From positions 1 through 11,620 of the forward strand of contig JBAROV010000076.1 of the NCBI GenBank assembly GCA_049642465.1: a stretch of 11,620 nucleotides of DNA, read 5' to 3'. A program made the position numbers and the translations under genes. Position 1 is the first letter of the stretch; each line of letters begins with the position of its first letter. Below the pieces are notes generated by a model. That model was not told where the DNA came from and did no database searches. It saw nothing but the letters and a program-made list of their open reading frames with translations. This DNA comes from CAWDPQ01 sp049642465 (GTDB lineage: Bacteria; Acidobacteriota; Vicinamibacteria; Vicinamibacterales; 2-12-FULL-66-21). This document shows positions 1-6,183 of this stretch, piece after piece.

Positions 1-464
1 TGCTGAAGTTCCGCTCGATGCACGTCAACGCCGACAGCAAAGTGCATCAGCAGTACGTGACGCAATTCATCAAGTCGGCCGGTCAGGCCGACGCCGGCAA
101 GAGCCAGGTGTTCAAGCTGACCAACGACCCGCGCATCACGCCGCTCGGACACATGCTGCGCAAGACGAGCCTCGACGAACTGCCGCAACTGTGGAACGTG
201 CTGCGCGGTGACATGTCGCTCGTCGGACCGCGGCCGCCGCTCTTCTACGAGACCGAGCAGTACCAGGCCTGGCACTGGCGCCGTGTGCTCGACGCGAAGC
301 CCGGCGTGACGGGTCTCTGGCAAGTCGCGGGCCGGAGCCGCACGACGTTCGACGGCATGGTTCGGCTCGACCTTCGCTACCTGAAGACTCGATCGCTCTG
401 GACCGATATCAAGATTCTTCTCGCGACGCCAGCCGCCGTCTTTACCGGCAAGGGCGCCTGCTAG
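1..464 (+). CDS. Phosphoglycosyl transferase (WcaJ/ExoY/WbaP-type bacterial sugar transferase), C-terminal part; 5' end outside window
   Basis: This family moves a sugar-1-phosphate from a nucleotide sugar onto undecaprenyl phosphate at the inner face of the cytoplasmic membrane, the first step of repeat-unit assembly. The frame is open to the left edge (first whole codon at position 3, reading LKFRSM, a typical family segment) and ends at TAG 462-464, leaving 153 visible residues. Seen in the sequence: the NDPRITPLGHMLRKTSLDELP stretch, then PQLWNVLRGDMSLVGPRPP, then KPGVTGLWQVAGRS, all hallmarks of the catalytic domain. The end AVFTGKGAC matches the usual family C-terminus. The N-terminal membrane part and the start of the catalytic domain lie upstream, so I cannot say whether this is a long (WcaJ-like) or short (ExoY-like) form, nor which sugar it uses. 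It heads the visible plus-strand gene set. Confidence 0.95.
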   Translation, partial: LKFRSMHVNADSKVHQQYVTQFIKSAGQADAGKSQVFKLTNDPRITPLGHMLRKTSLDELPQLWNVLRGDMSLVGPRPPLFYETEQYQAWHWRRVLDAKPGVTGLWQVAGRSRTTFDGMVRLDLRYLKTRSLWTDIKILLATPAAVFTGKGAC

Positions 465-473
465 ACAGCTTGC

Positions 474-524
474 CCCGACGTAGCCTTGGCGAAGTCGGGC
501 CACCTCGATCCACCAAAACGAGGT
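474..524. repeat. Two adjacent intergenic hairpins (REP-like element) after the sugar transferase
   Basis: The 87-bp gap between the sugar transferase and the acyltransferase holds two perfect 6-bp inverted repeats side by side: CCCGAC (474-479) with GTCGGG (494-499), 14-nt loop; and ACCTCG (502-507) with CGAGGT (519-524), 11-nt loop. The first lies 9 bp after the stop codon. Neither is followed by a T-tract, so they are not ordinary intrinsic terminators, though they could reduce read-through or stabilise the upstream mRNA. Translated on the minus strand the first hairpin reads PDFAKATSG, a word I associate with dispersed intergenic repeats in high-GC soil-bacterium genomes. I found no second copy in this window, so its repeat nature is inferred. 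Confidence 0.5.
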
Positions 525-540
525 ATCTCGCAAGTTCCCC

Positions 541-546
541 GGTGAT
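541..546 (+). promoter_or_regulatory. Ribosome binding site for the acyltransferase
   Basis: GGTGAT, the 3' part of the full GGAGGTGAT anti-SD complement, lies 5 nt before the ATG at 552 and supports that start. No -10/-35 promoter could be recognised in the gap, so transcription probably continues from upstream. Confidence 0.5.
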
Positions 547-551
547 CACGA

Positions 552-1073
552 ATGTCTGAACAGAAGGCAACGCAGGAGAAGTATCTCTGCATCACACCGG
601 ACGTGAAGCTAGGGAAAGACGTCAGGCTTTCCCAGTTCATCAATCTCTACGGCTGTGAAGTCGGCGATGAAACGAAAATCGGCGCGTTCGTCGAGATTCA
701 GAAAAACGCCAGAGTGGGCCGCCGGTGCAAGGTGTCGAGCCACACCTTCATCTGCGAAGGGGTGACGATTGAAGACAACGTGTTCATCGGTCATGGCGTG
801 ACGTTTATCAATGACACGTTTCCGCGCGCCGCGACCGCAGCGGGTGAGTTGCAAACCGAGAAAGACTGGAAGGTCGAAACGACCCTCGTGAAGAAGGGGG
901 CGTCAATCGGGTCTGGTTCCACGATTCTTTGCAACGTGGTGATCGGTGAACATGCCCTCGTCGGAGCCGGCAGCGTCGTGACCCGTGACGTGCCACCGCA
1001 CGCCGTCGTGGCCGGAAACCCGGCTCGACTCATACGACAACTCTCTCCCGAGACAGAAGGCCGAGACAAATGA
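552..1073 (+). CDS. Left-handed beta-helix (hexapeptide) sugar N-acyltransferase, WxcM-N/WbpD/QdtC-like
   Basis: A 173-residue cytoplasmic protein that probably transfers an acetyl (or other acyl) group from acyl-CoA to the amino group of an amino-deoxy nucleotide sugar. Hexapeptide turns run from about residue 14 to 162 (for example VKLGKDV, CEVGDETKIGAF, ARVGRRCK, VTIEDNVFIG, ASIGSGSTI, VVIGEHALVGAGSVV), broken by the loop FINDTFPRA (85-93), characteristic of WxcM-N-like and WbpD-like acyltransferases. The AGNPARLIR end (154-162) is the usual acyl-CoA-site motif, and the length is normal for the family. The stop overlaps the next start as ATGA (1070-1073), so it should be translationally coupled to the sugar dehydrogenase. 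That pair is the classic setting for 3-acetamido sugars such as UDP-GlcNAc3NAcA or dTDP-3-acetamido-dideoxyhexoses. The aminotransferase expected between them in the pathway is not in the window, so the exact sugar is unknown. Confidence 0.88.
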   Translation: MSEQKATQEKYLCITPDVKLGKDVRLSQFINLYGCEVGDETKIGAFVEIQKNARVGRRCKVSSHTFICEGVTIEDNVFIGHGVTFINDTFPRAATAAGELQTEKDWKVETTLVKKGASIGSGSTILCNVVIGEHALVGAGSVVTRDVPPHAVVAGNPARLIRQLSPETEGRDK

Positions 1074-2137
1074 GCGACAACAAAGCCGTACTGGTTTCCC
1101 CGTTCGAAGCGCCCGTTCAGTCCGATCGCGCCAACGTCCTGCGCATGGGCGTGATTGGCTTCGGCTATTGGGGACCGAACATCGTCCGCAATATTCGGAG
1201 CATTGATAACGCCGAACTGGCGGCGGTCTGCGACAAAAGCCCTGCGGCGTTGCGGCGCGCCGCGAAAGGATATCCTGGCGTTCACCTGACCACCGACTTC
1301 GCGGAGGTTCTCCGCTCGCCAGAGATCGACGCCGTCGCCGTCATCACCCCGGTGTGGACGCATTACGAACTGGCAAAATCAGCCCTCGAAAACGGCAAGC
1401 ATGTGTTCGTGGAGAAGCCGTTTACGTCTACTCCATGGCAAGCAGAGGAGCTCATCCAGCTTGCTGATCGCAAGGGGCTGAAGATCATGGTGGACCACAC
1501 CTTTCTCTTCAGCGGGGCGGTCAAGAAGATTCGCGAAATCGTGGACGCCGGGACGCTCGGACCGCTCTATTACTTTGATTCAACGCGAGTCAATCTCGGT
1601 CTTTTCCAGCACGACGTGAGCGTGGTGTGGGATCTCGCACCTCACGATTTGTCGATCATGGACCACATCATCCGGGAAGAACCGGAAGCCGTTGTGGCCA
1701 CCGGTGGGAATCACTTGAACGACCAGGCGGACATGGCCTTCATTACGATCTATTTCCCCCGCAATATCGTTGCGCACATCAACGTCAACTGGCTCTCGCC
1801 AGTGAAGGTTCGGACGACCCTCATCGGCGGCAAGGACAAGATGCTGGTGTGGAACGATCTGGAAGCGGACGAAAAGATCAAGGTTTACGACAAGGGCGTG
1901 CAGATCACGAACGGGGAAGGTATTTACGATCTCTTGGTCAGCTATCGAACCGGCGACGTCTGGGCGCCAAAGTGCGACCAGACGGAGGCTCTCAAGACCG
2001 AACTGCAGTACTTCACAGATTGCGTGCTCAACGATCGCACACCGCTCAACGATGGCGCGGCCGGTCTGCGAATCGTGAAGCTGCTGGACGCTGCCGACCA
2101 ATCGTTGAAAGACCGGGGCCGGATCGTCAGCTTCTGA
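1070..2137 (+). CDS. Gfo/Idh/MocA-family NAD(P)-dependent sugar dehydrogenase
   Basis: A 355-residue soluble oxidoreductase likely to oxidise a nucleotide sugar (often at C3) ahead of transamination. The Rossmann motif GVIGFGYWGPN is at residues 27-37, the family signature EKP at 115-117 (K116 the usual catalytic/cofactor lysine), and VDHTFLFSGAVKKI at 141-154. WDLAPHDLSIMDH (187-199) supplies the conserved His-Asp (H192-D193) of the substrate side. Length is typical. The first ~24 residues before the Rossmann strand are not obviously part of the fold, but ATG 1070 is preferred because it overlaps the acyltransferase stop (ATGA), giving translational coupling. Closest functional analogues by context are WbpB/WlbA-like UDP-GlcNAcA 3-dehydrogenases; the sequence alone does not fix the substrate. 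Its TGA is followed, in the same frame, by open sequence running into the carbamoyltransferase. Confidence 0.9.
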   Translation: MSDNKAVLVSPFEAPVQSDRANVLRMGVIGFGYWGPNIVRNIRSIDNAELAAVCDKSPAALRRAAKGYPGVHLTTDFAEVLRSPEIDAVAVITPVWTHYELAKSALENGKHVFVEKPFTSTPWQAEELIQLADRKGLKIMVDHTFLFSGAVKKIREIVDAGTLGPLYYFDSTRVNLGLFQHDVSVVWDLAPHDLSIMDHIIREEPEAVVATGGNHLNDQADMAFITIYFPRNIVAHINVNWLSPVKVRTTLIGGKDKMLVWNDLEADEKIKVYDKGVQITNGEGIYDLLVSYRTGDVWAPKCDQTEALKTELQYFTDCVLNDRTPLNDGAAGLRIVKLLDAADQSLKDRGRIVSF

Positions 2138-2179
2138 GACGGCAGATGCGGCGATGCGCGCGAGAGAGACGTTGATCCA

Positions 2180-3856
2180 GTGATAGGCAAAGTTTACTCG
2201 CACAATTACCGCAGACAGGTGGGCAGCTCGCCAGGCGGCGAGTCACGGGGGAGTTCTCTCGCTGGCTTGACGTCCAATGAGAAACCACGGATTGGCGAGC
2301 CCGATTCGCCGACCCGTCTACGGCCTGTTACCTCTTCTCGATGCGCCGTCGTGGGCATCAGCGGATCCATGCGCAACGCTGCCGCTGCCGTTGCGGTGGG
2401 AGGGAGACTCGGAGCTTTTTGTGAGCAGGAACGGCTGACCCGCGTTCGGCGTTCCGGCTTATCCCCCGGAGGCGTGCCGCAAGAAGCCCTTGAGAGGGTC
2501 CTGGAGCTTGTGCATCGCGACTCCGACGAGGTCACCGCTTTTGTGACGGCGGAGGAGGGCGTATCGCTTCCATCGCGGCTGCCGCAAATCCGTCTCGATC
2601 ATCACCACGCACACGCCGCAACGGCGTTCTTGACGTCTACCTTCGAGAACGCCGCAGTGCTGGTGTGTGACCAGCACACTACCCCGGAGATAAGCGTGTG
2701 GCTGGGCACAGGCGATCGCGTCACGAATCAGCATTGGCCGTGGAGCGGGCCGGCGTTCGCGTCTCTTTTCGCGCAGTGCTCCAGTCTTTTCGGCTTCGGC
2801 CCCGGCCAGGAGCACCGGCTCGAAGCGCTCGGAAGAGTGGATTCGCACGCCGACATCAATCAGTTGCCGAACCTGTTTGCGTACGCAGGAGGCAGGATCC
2901 GCGTGGATCCCAACTGGCAGCAGGCCGTTTCGGATTGGCTGCACGTCGGAGGTCCGCGTTGGACACTGGAGCACGGCGCTCGCGTGGCAGGGTCGCTTCA
3001 GAAAGCCCTCGGCGAAGCGCTGCTCGAGCTGATTGCCGACGTCAGGCGTCAGGTTGACGTCAACAGATTATGTTTGGCCGGCGGCCTCTTCTACAACACG
3101 TTCTATAACACGCTCATCGCCAGAAGCGGCTGCTTCGATGACATATTCGTGCCGCCGAACCCGGGCAACGCGGGCATCGCGGCGGGCGCGGCACTTGCGA
3201 TGGGTCGAGAAAAGGCCGAAAGCGGAAGCCGTCAGGCTGTCTCTGGCTTTCTAGGCCCTGAGTACAACCTTGAGCAGATCAAATCAACCCTGGATAACTG
3301 CAAGCTGTCCTACGAGTGCCTCGATCACGACGCGATGCTGACAACTTGTGTGGAGGCGCTCGCAGCAGGTCGGTTGGTCGGATGGTTTCAGGGACGGATG
3401 GAATGGGGGCACCGGGCGCTCGGCAATCGGAGCATCCTTGCCAGCCCGTTCTCGCCTTATGTACTCGACAATCTGAATGGCTTCCTGAAGCAGCGCGAGC
3501 GGCATCGGGCCTACGGACTGTCGGTGTGTGAGGACGACGCGCCGAATTACTTCCTCGGTCCGCCGCGCTCGCGATGGATGGAGTACGACTACGAAGTAAA
3601 TGATCGCGACCGATTCCGATCGGTGCTCCCGGCGGGGGTGACGCGGTTGCGCGTCCAGACAGTCGACGGCGGACCGCCGCTGTTTCGCGAACTGCATCGC
3701 GCGTTCGCTGCCGCTACGGGTGCCGGGGTGCTCGTGAACACCTCATTCAACGGCTTCTCGGAGCCTATCGTATGCTCGCCGCGCGACGCGATTCGTGTCT
3801 TCTACGGGACCGGTCTGGACCTGCTGGTCCTGGGCCAGTTCGTTATCCGGAAGTAG
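2180..3856 (+). CDS. O-carbamoyltransferase, NodU/CmcH/TobZ family
   Basis: Members use carbamoyl phosphate and ATP to form a carbamoyl-adenylate and then carbamoylate a hydroxyl, often on a sugar. A Kae1-like N-terminal domain is followed by the carbamoyltransferase C-terminal domain. Visible: VVGISGSMRNAAAAV (57-71, family start), metal-site HHHAHAA (141-147), LAGGLFYN (299-306), PPNPGNAGIAAGAAL (325-339), GRMEWGHRALGNRSIL (405-420) and NTSFNGFSEPIV (520-531). Oddities: family consensus GPRAL is GHRAL here, and the usual FRPFAP segment reads HRAYGL (442-447). The start is uncertain. GTG 2180 is the furthest upstream start, with GAGAGAG 11 nt before it, but residues 1-54 show no family similarity. 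GTG 2219 or TTG 2267 (GGGGGAG 13 nt upstream) are alternatives. It probably carbamoylates the glycan made by this cluster; which position is unknown. A TAG stop lies inside the convergent hairpin. Confidence 0.9.
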   Translation: MIGKVYSHNYRRQVGSSPGGESRGSSLAGLTSNEKPRIGEPDSPTRLRPVTSSRCAVVGISGSMRNAAAAVAVGGRLGAFCEQERLTRVRRSGLSPGGVPQEALERVLELVHRDSDEVTAFVTAEEGVSLPSRLPQIRLDHHHAHAATAFLTSTFENAAVLVCDQHTTPEISVWLGTGDRVTNQHWPWSGPAFASLFAQCSSLFGFGPGQEHRLEALGRVDSHADINQLPNLFAYAGGRIRVDPNWQQAVSDWLHVGGPRWTLEHGARVAGSLQKALGEALLELIADVRRQVDVNRLCLAGGLFYNTFYNTLIARSGCFDDIFVPPNPGNAGIAAGAALAMGREKAESGSRQAVSGFLGPEYNLEQIKSTLDNCKLSYECLDHDAMLTTCVEALAAGRLVGWFQGRMEWGHRALGNRSILASPFSPYVLDNLNGFLKQRERHRAYGLSVCEDDAPNYFLGPPRSRWMEYDYEVNDRDRFRSVLPAGVTRLRVQTVDGGPPLFRELHRAFAAATGAGVLVNTSFNGFSEPIVCSPRDAIRVFYGTGLDLLVLGQFVIRK

Positions 3857-3869
3857 CGTCGAACGCTAC
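3853..3869. terminator. Bidirectional hairpin between convergent genes, containing both stop codons
   Basis: GTAGCGT (3853-3859), loop CGA (3860-3862), ACGCTAC (3863-3869): a perfect 7-bp stem with a 3-nt loop. The TAG of the carbamoyltransferase (3854-3856) is in the left arm and the TAG of the minus-strand beta-helix gene (3868-3866) sits symmetrically in the right arm. There is no T-run on either side, so a terminator role is inferred from position and symmetry. It may instead protect 3' ends. Confidence 0.5.
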
Positions 3870-5737
3870 CTGATGACGCGAACGTTCGCTGGGGCAGCCG
3901 GTGCCGGCGGAGTTTGCCCGGATCCCGAGCCATAGCAGGCTGCGGCGCTGAAGTTCCGGATATTCTTGGTACCGTAGGCCGAGTCGATCGGAGTCGTCTC
4001 AAAACATACGCGCGCCGGAATCTTGTTGGCCAGCCCTCCGTAACCCGAGATGTTGCCGTTCGTCACCCCTGGGCCAATCGGCGGCCACGCAACCCCCCCA
4101 AACCACGATGGCTTTCCTGGCAGATACAGCGAGTCGGGAATAGTCTGCGTCTGAGGCACGGCATTCCCAAAGCTGGGAATACCGGAGGGCACTTCAGTAG
4201 CGACGAACCGGGTCGTAGCCGTCGCACTGTCCCAGTTCCCCCAGCGCATGAGCGTGCGCTTGACGTGGGAGTCATTGCCCAGCGTAGTCCCGCCGTGGCT
4301 TCCCTGGAAACCAAGCTGGAAAGCCGCATTATCGTTGTCCGCCATGTTCGCTTCGTAGGCGCTGTAGCCGCCGAGGACATTGCCGATCAGGTTGAAGAAG
4401 CGCGAGTGGGTGTTGAGGATGATTCCGGCGCATGCCTCGGCGCAGCCCGAGTTGTGTGCGAACTTATCGAAATGATTGCGGAACAGGGTCACGAAGAAAT
4501 GTGTGCCGTGGATCGAATCCGAAAAGTACGACCCGAGGTTGTTTCCCTCGTAGAGATTGAGTAGATCGCCAGAGTTGTGCGGCTGGAATCCAGGCGTCGC
4601 GTAGTGCGCGCCGTCCACGTAGTTGTACCCGTACACCGAGCCCACTTCCGGGTCGTTTGCTGCGACCGGCGCAATGTTGTAATGAAGGATGTTGTTCTCG
4701 AACAGCAGCCGGCTGCTGACGTGCGGTGTATACGCGTACTGCGTGTTTCCCTGAATCTCCGGCCCGTAAAAATAATTGTCGCGTGTCGTCACCCGGAAGC
4801 CGTTGACGATCAACACGTGGAAGACGAAGCTGCCGGGACCGCCTGTGCGGATGATGCGCACGCCTTTGATCCACGTGTCGGTGACGTTGACCATCTCGAT
4901 GCCAGCCGCACCGCCGCCCGTGAAATCGATTGTCATGTCCTCGATGCCGGATTTCTTGACGACGACGCTGGTGGTACCCCACCAAGCGCCGGGAGACTGC
5001 GAAGAACGGAAGTTCGGCGCCATCACCGGCGGTGAGATGGTCACGCTGTTGCCGCTGATCGCCGTAACCTCGTGCAGTTCCGTTTGGACTCGATTGTTGC
5101 GGGCGTAGCTGTTGCCGCCCTCCCAGCTGCAGGGCTGCGAGTTCTCGCAAACGTAGATATCGCCAGACGAAGGCCACCCGTCCGCGGAATCGTTCACCTG
5201 ATCGAGGTAGATCGTGCTGCCAACCGCGAGGCCCGTCGTGCTGCTGAGGGTGATTACGCTCGTGCCTTGCGAGTAACCCCCAGTCCACGTCGCCGAGAAA
5301 TCGGGCCCCGGACCGCCCCCGGCGGTCGTGCCGATATTCGCGCCACCGGCACACATGCGTACGGCGGCGTTATAGAACAGCGAACAGCCGCTCGTCGTGC
5401 CGTTGATGATCAGCTTCGTGCGGTCGGCGCCGTCGCCTCGGAGTGTCACGTTGCTCTTTTGGAATACGATGCCCCCGCTGAGCGTATAAGTGCCGGCCGA
5501 CAACCGCACCACCTGCCCGGCTGGGCAGTTTGAAATGGCGCTGCTGATTTGTGAAGCGGTCGCACCGGGGTTCAAAGTTGCGCAGATGGTCGTTCTGGTA
5601 GGTATCCCGCCCGCGACGCCGGCGCCTCGCCAGTCAATCGCTCGCGCGGGATGCAGGATCCCGGACCAGGGCTGCGCGCTCGCCACAGCGGGAGCAGCAA
5701 CGAAAAGCAGCCCAACGAGCCGTACGGCACCACGCAT
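3866..5737 (-). CDS. Secreted right-handed parallel beta-helix protein (pectate-lyase-like fold)
   Basis: A 623-residue exported protein. The signal peptide is clear: MRGAVR, hydrophobic LVGLLFVAAPAVA, then ASA|Q with cleavage predicted after residue 21. The mature protein has an N-terminal segment with paired cysteines (ICATLNPGATASQISSAISNC, about 51-71), then VRLSAGTYTLSGGIVF and NVTLRGDG, the standard opening of pectate-lyase-like beta-helices. Irregular Asn-rich coils follow (for example RDNYFYG, LFENNILHYN, LYEGNNLGSYFSD, LFRNHFDKF). It ends in a short Pro/Ala tail, GQTPPAPAAPANVRVIR, with no following domain. Probably a polysaccharide-binding protein, lyase or hydrolase acting in periplasm or outside; no family active site could be assigned. 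The start at 5737 rather than a more upstream ATG at 5881 is chosen because of the signal peptide and strong SD. It ends 9 bp from the convergent carbamoyltransferase. Confidence 0.85.
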   Translation of the reverse strand: MRGAVRLVGLLFVAAPAVASAQPWSGILHPARAIDWRGAGVAGGIPTRTTICATLNPGATASQISSAISNCPAGQVVRLSAGTYTLSGGIVFQKSNVTLRGDGADRTKLIINGTTSGCSLFYNAAVRMCAGGANIGTTAGGGPGPDFSATWTGGYSQGTSVITLSSTTGLAVGSTIYLDQVNDSADGWPSSGDIYVCENSQPCSWEGGNSYARNNRVQTELHEVTAISGNSVTISPPVMAPNFRSSQSPGAWWGTTSVVVKKSGIEDMTIDFTGGGAAGIEMVNVTDTWIKGVRIIRTGGPGSFVFHVLIVNGFRVTTRDNYFYGPEIQGNTQYAYTPHVSSRLLFENNILHYNIAPVAANDPEVGSVYGYNYVDGAHYATPGFQPHNSGDLLNLYEGNNLGSYFSDSIHGTHFFVTLFRNHFDKFAHNSGCAEACAGIILNTHSRFFNLIGNVLGGYSAYEANMADNDNAAFQLGFQGSHGGTTLGNDSHVKRTLMRWGNWDSATATTRFVATEVPSGIPSFGNAVPQTQTIPDSLYLPGKPSWFGGVAWPPIGPGVTNGNISGYGGLANKIPARVCFETTPIDSAYGTKNIRNFSAAACYGSGSGQTPPAPAAPANVRVIR

Positions 5738-6183
5738 TTCGCTTCTCCTCCAACAAACCCACTGACCTGCCCGACGGGGTTTCCCGGCAGCAAACTGCGA
5801 ACAGCGCGTGCTCGAGATCCGGGCGCGGACGCAATGACAGCTGCCATGTGGCAGATCTCCAACCGACGCCGGTAAAAGCAACGGTCATACCACTGGGTCG
5901 TCGGCGGCGGGACAGGCCCATTAACCCGGGCGTGTAGAGCGGGCGCTCCGGCCCATCCGAGCGATCCGCCTTAGGAAATCCGCTGGTTTATCTGCAGAAT
6001 CTGTCACGCATGTGCACGGAATTGTGATTTTTTCGGCCCTCCGCACGAGGCCCTCTTCGGGTAAAGATTACTCAGTCCCTGCAACTTGAATGTTATTTTT
6101 GCCGCGGGTGGAGCTGATGCGTGGCTTGTGGGCCCGCCGGGGAGAGGCGAGAACCGAGTGAAGGATCGGAGTTAGGGGCGGGA
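5738..6183 (-). promoter_or_regulatory. 446-bp intergenic region / probable 5' leader of the beta-helix gene
   Basis: No gene is supported here. It is the only sizeable non-coding gap in the window and has locally AT-rich patches (around 6021-6033 and 6088-6100). Dyads seen: CTGCCATGTGGCAG (5841-5854, 6-bp arms, about 104 nt before the start); CTGCC/GGCAG (5767-5771 with 5786-5790) enclosing GGG/CCC, just before the SD; and two 7-nt/6-nt arm hairpins with a single bulged C and 5-nt loops (5944-5963 and 6035-6052). No convincing sigma-70 or sigma-54 promoter and no recognised riboswitch consensus was found on the minus strand. The length and dyads suggest the beta-helix gene has its own promoter and control rather than simple read-through. 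Confidence 0.4.
5745..5751 (-). promoter_or_regulatory. Strong Shine-Dalgarno (GGAGGAG) fixing the beta-helix protein start
   Basis: On the minus strand GGAGGAG is followed by 7 nt and the ATG at 5737-5735. This selects the start that begins a textbook signal peptide and rules out the 48-residue upstream extension of the open frame. Confidence 0.85.

Noticed and set aside
461..643. 60-codon minus-strand ORF ending DFAKATSGQAV
   Set aside because: It overlaps the acyltransferase start and the intergenic hairpins; the peptide is a translated repeat, not a gene.
4464..5354. 296-codon minus-strand ORF within the beta-helix gene
   Set aside because: Frame-shifted shadow rich in Arg/His/Gln with no recognisable motifs.
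3914..5533. Long plus-strand ORFs antisense to the beta-helix gene (216, 152, 153 codons)
   Set aside because: High-GC antisense shadows: no domain, odd composition, no SD, and they oppose a gene with clear signal peptide and fold.
5738..5881. 48-codon N-terminal extension of the beta-helix protein
   Set aside because: It precedes an intact signal peptide and a strong SD at 5745-5751; the extension would bury the signal sequence.
6005..6033. Intrinsic terminator on the plus strand (TCAC/GTGA stem followed by TTTTTT)
   Set aside because: The stem is only 4 bp with a long interior, and no plus-strand gene ends nearby.
5738..6183. Cyclic di-GMP or other riboswitch in the leader
   Set aside because: I compared by eye with GEMM-type and other common consensus segments and found no convincing match; only generic dyads are supported.
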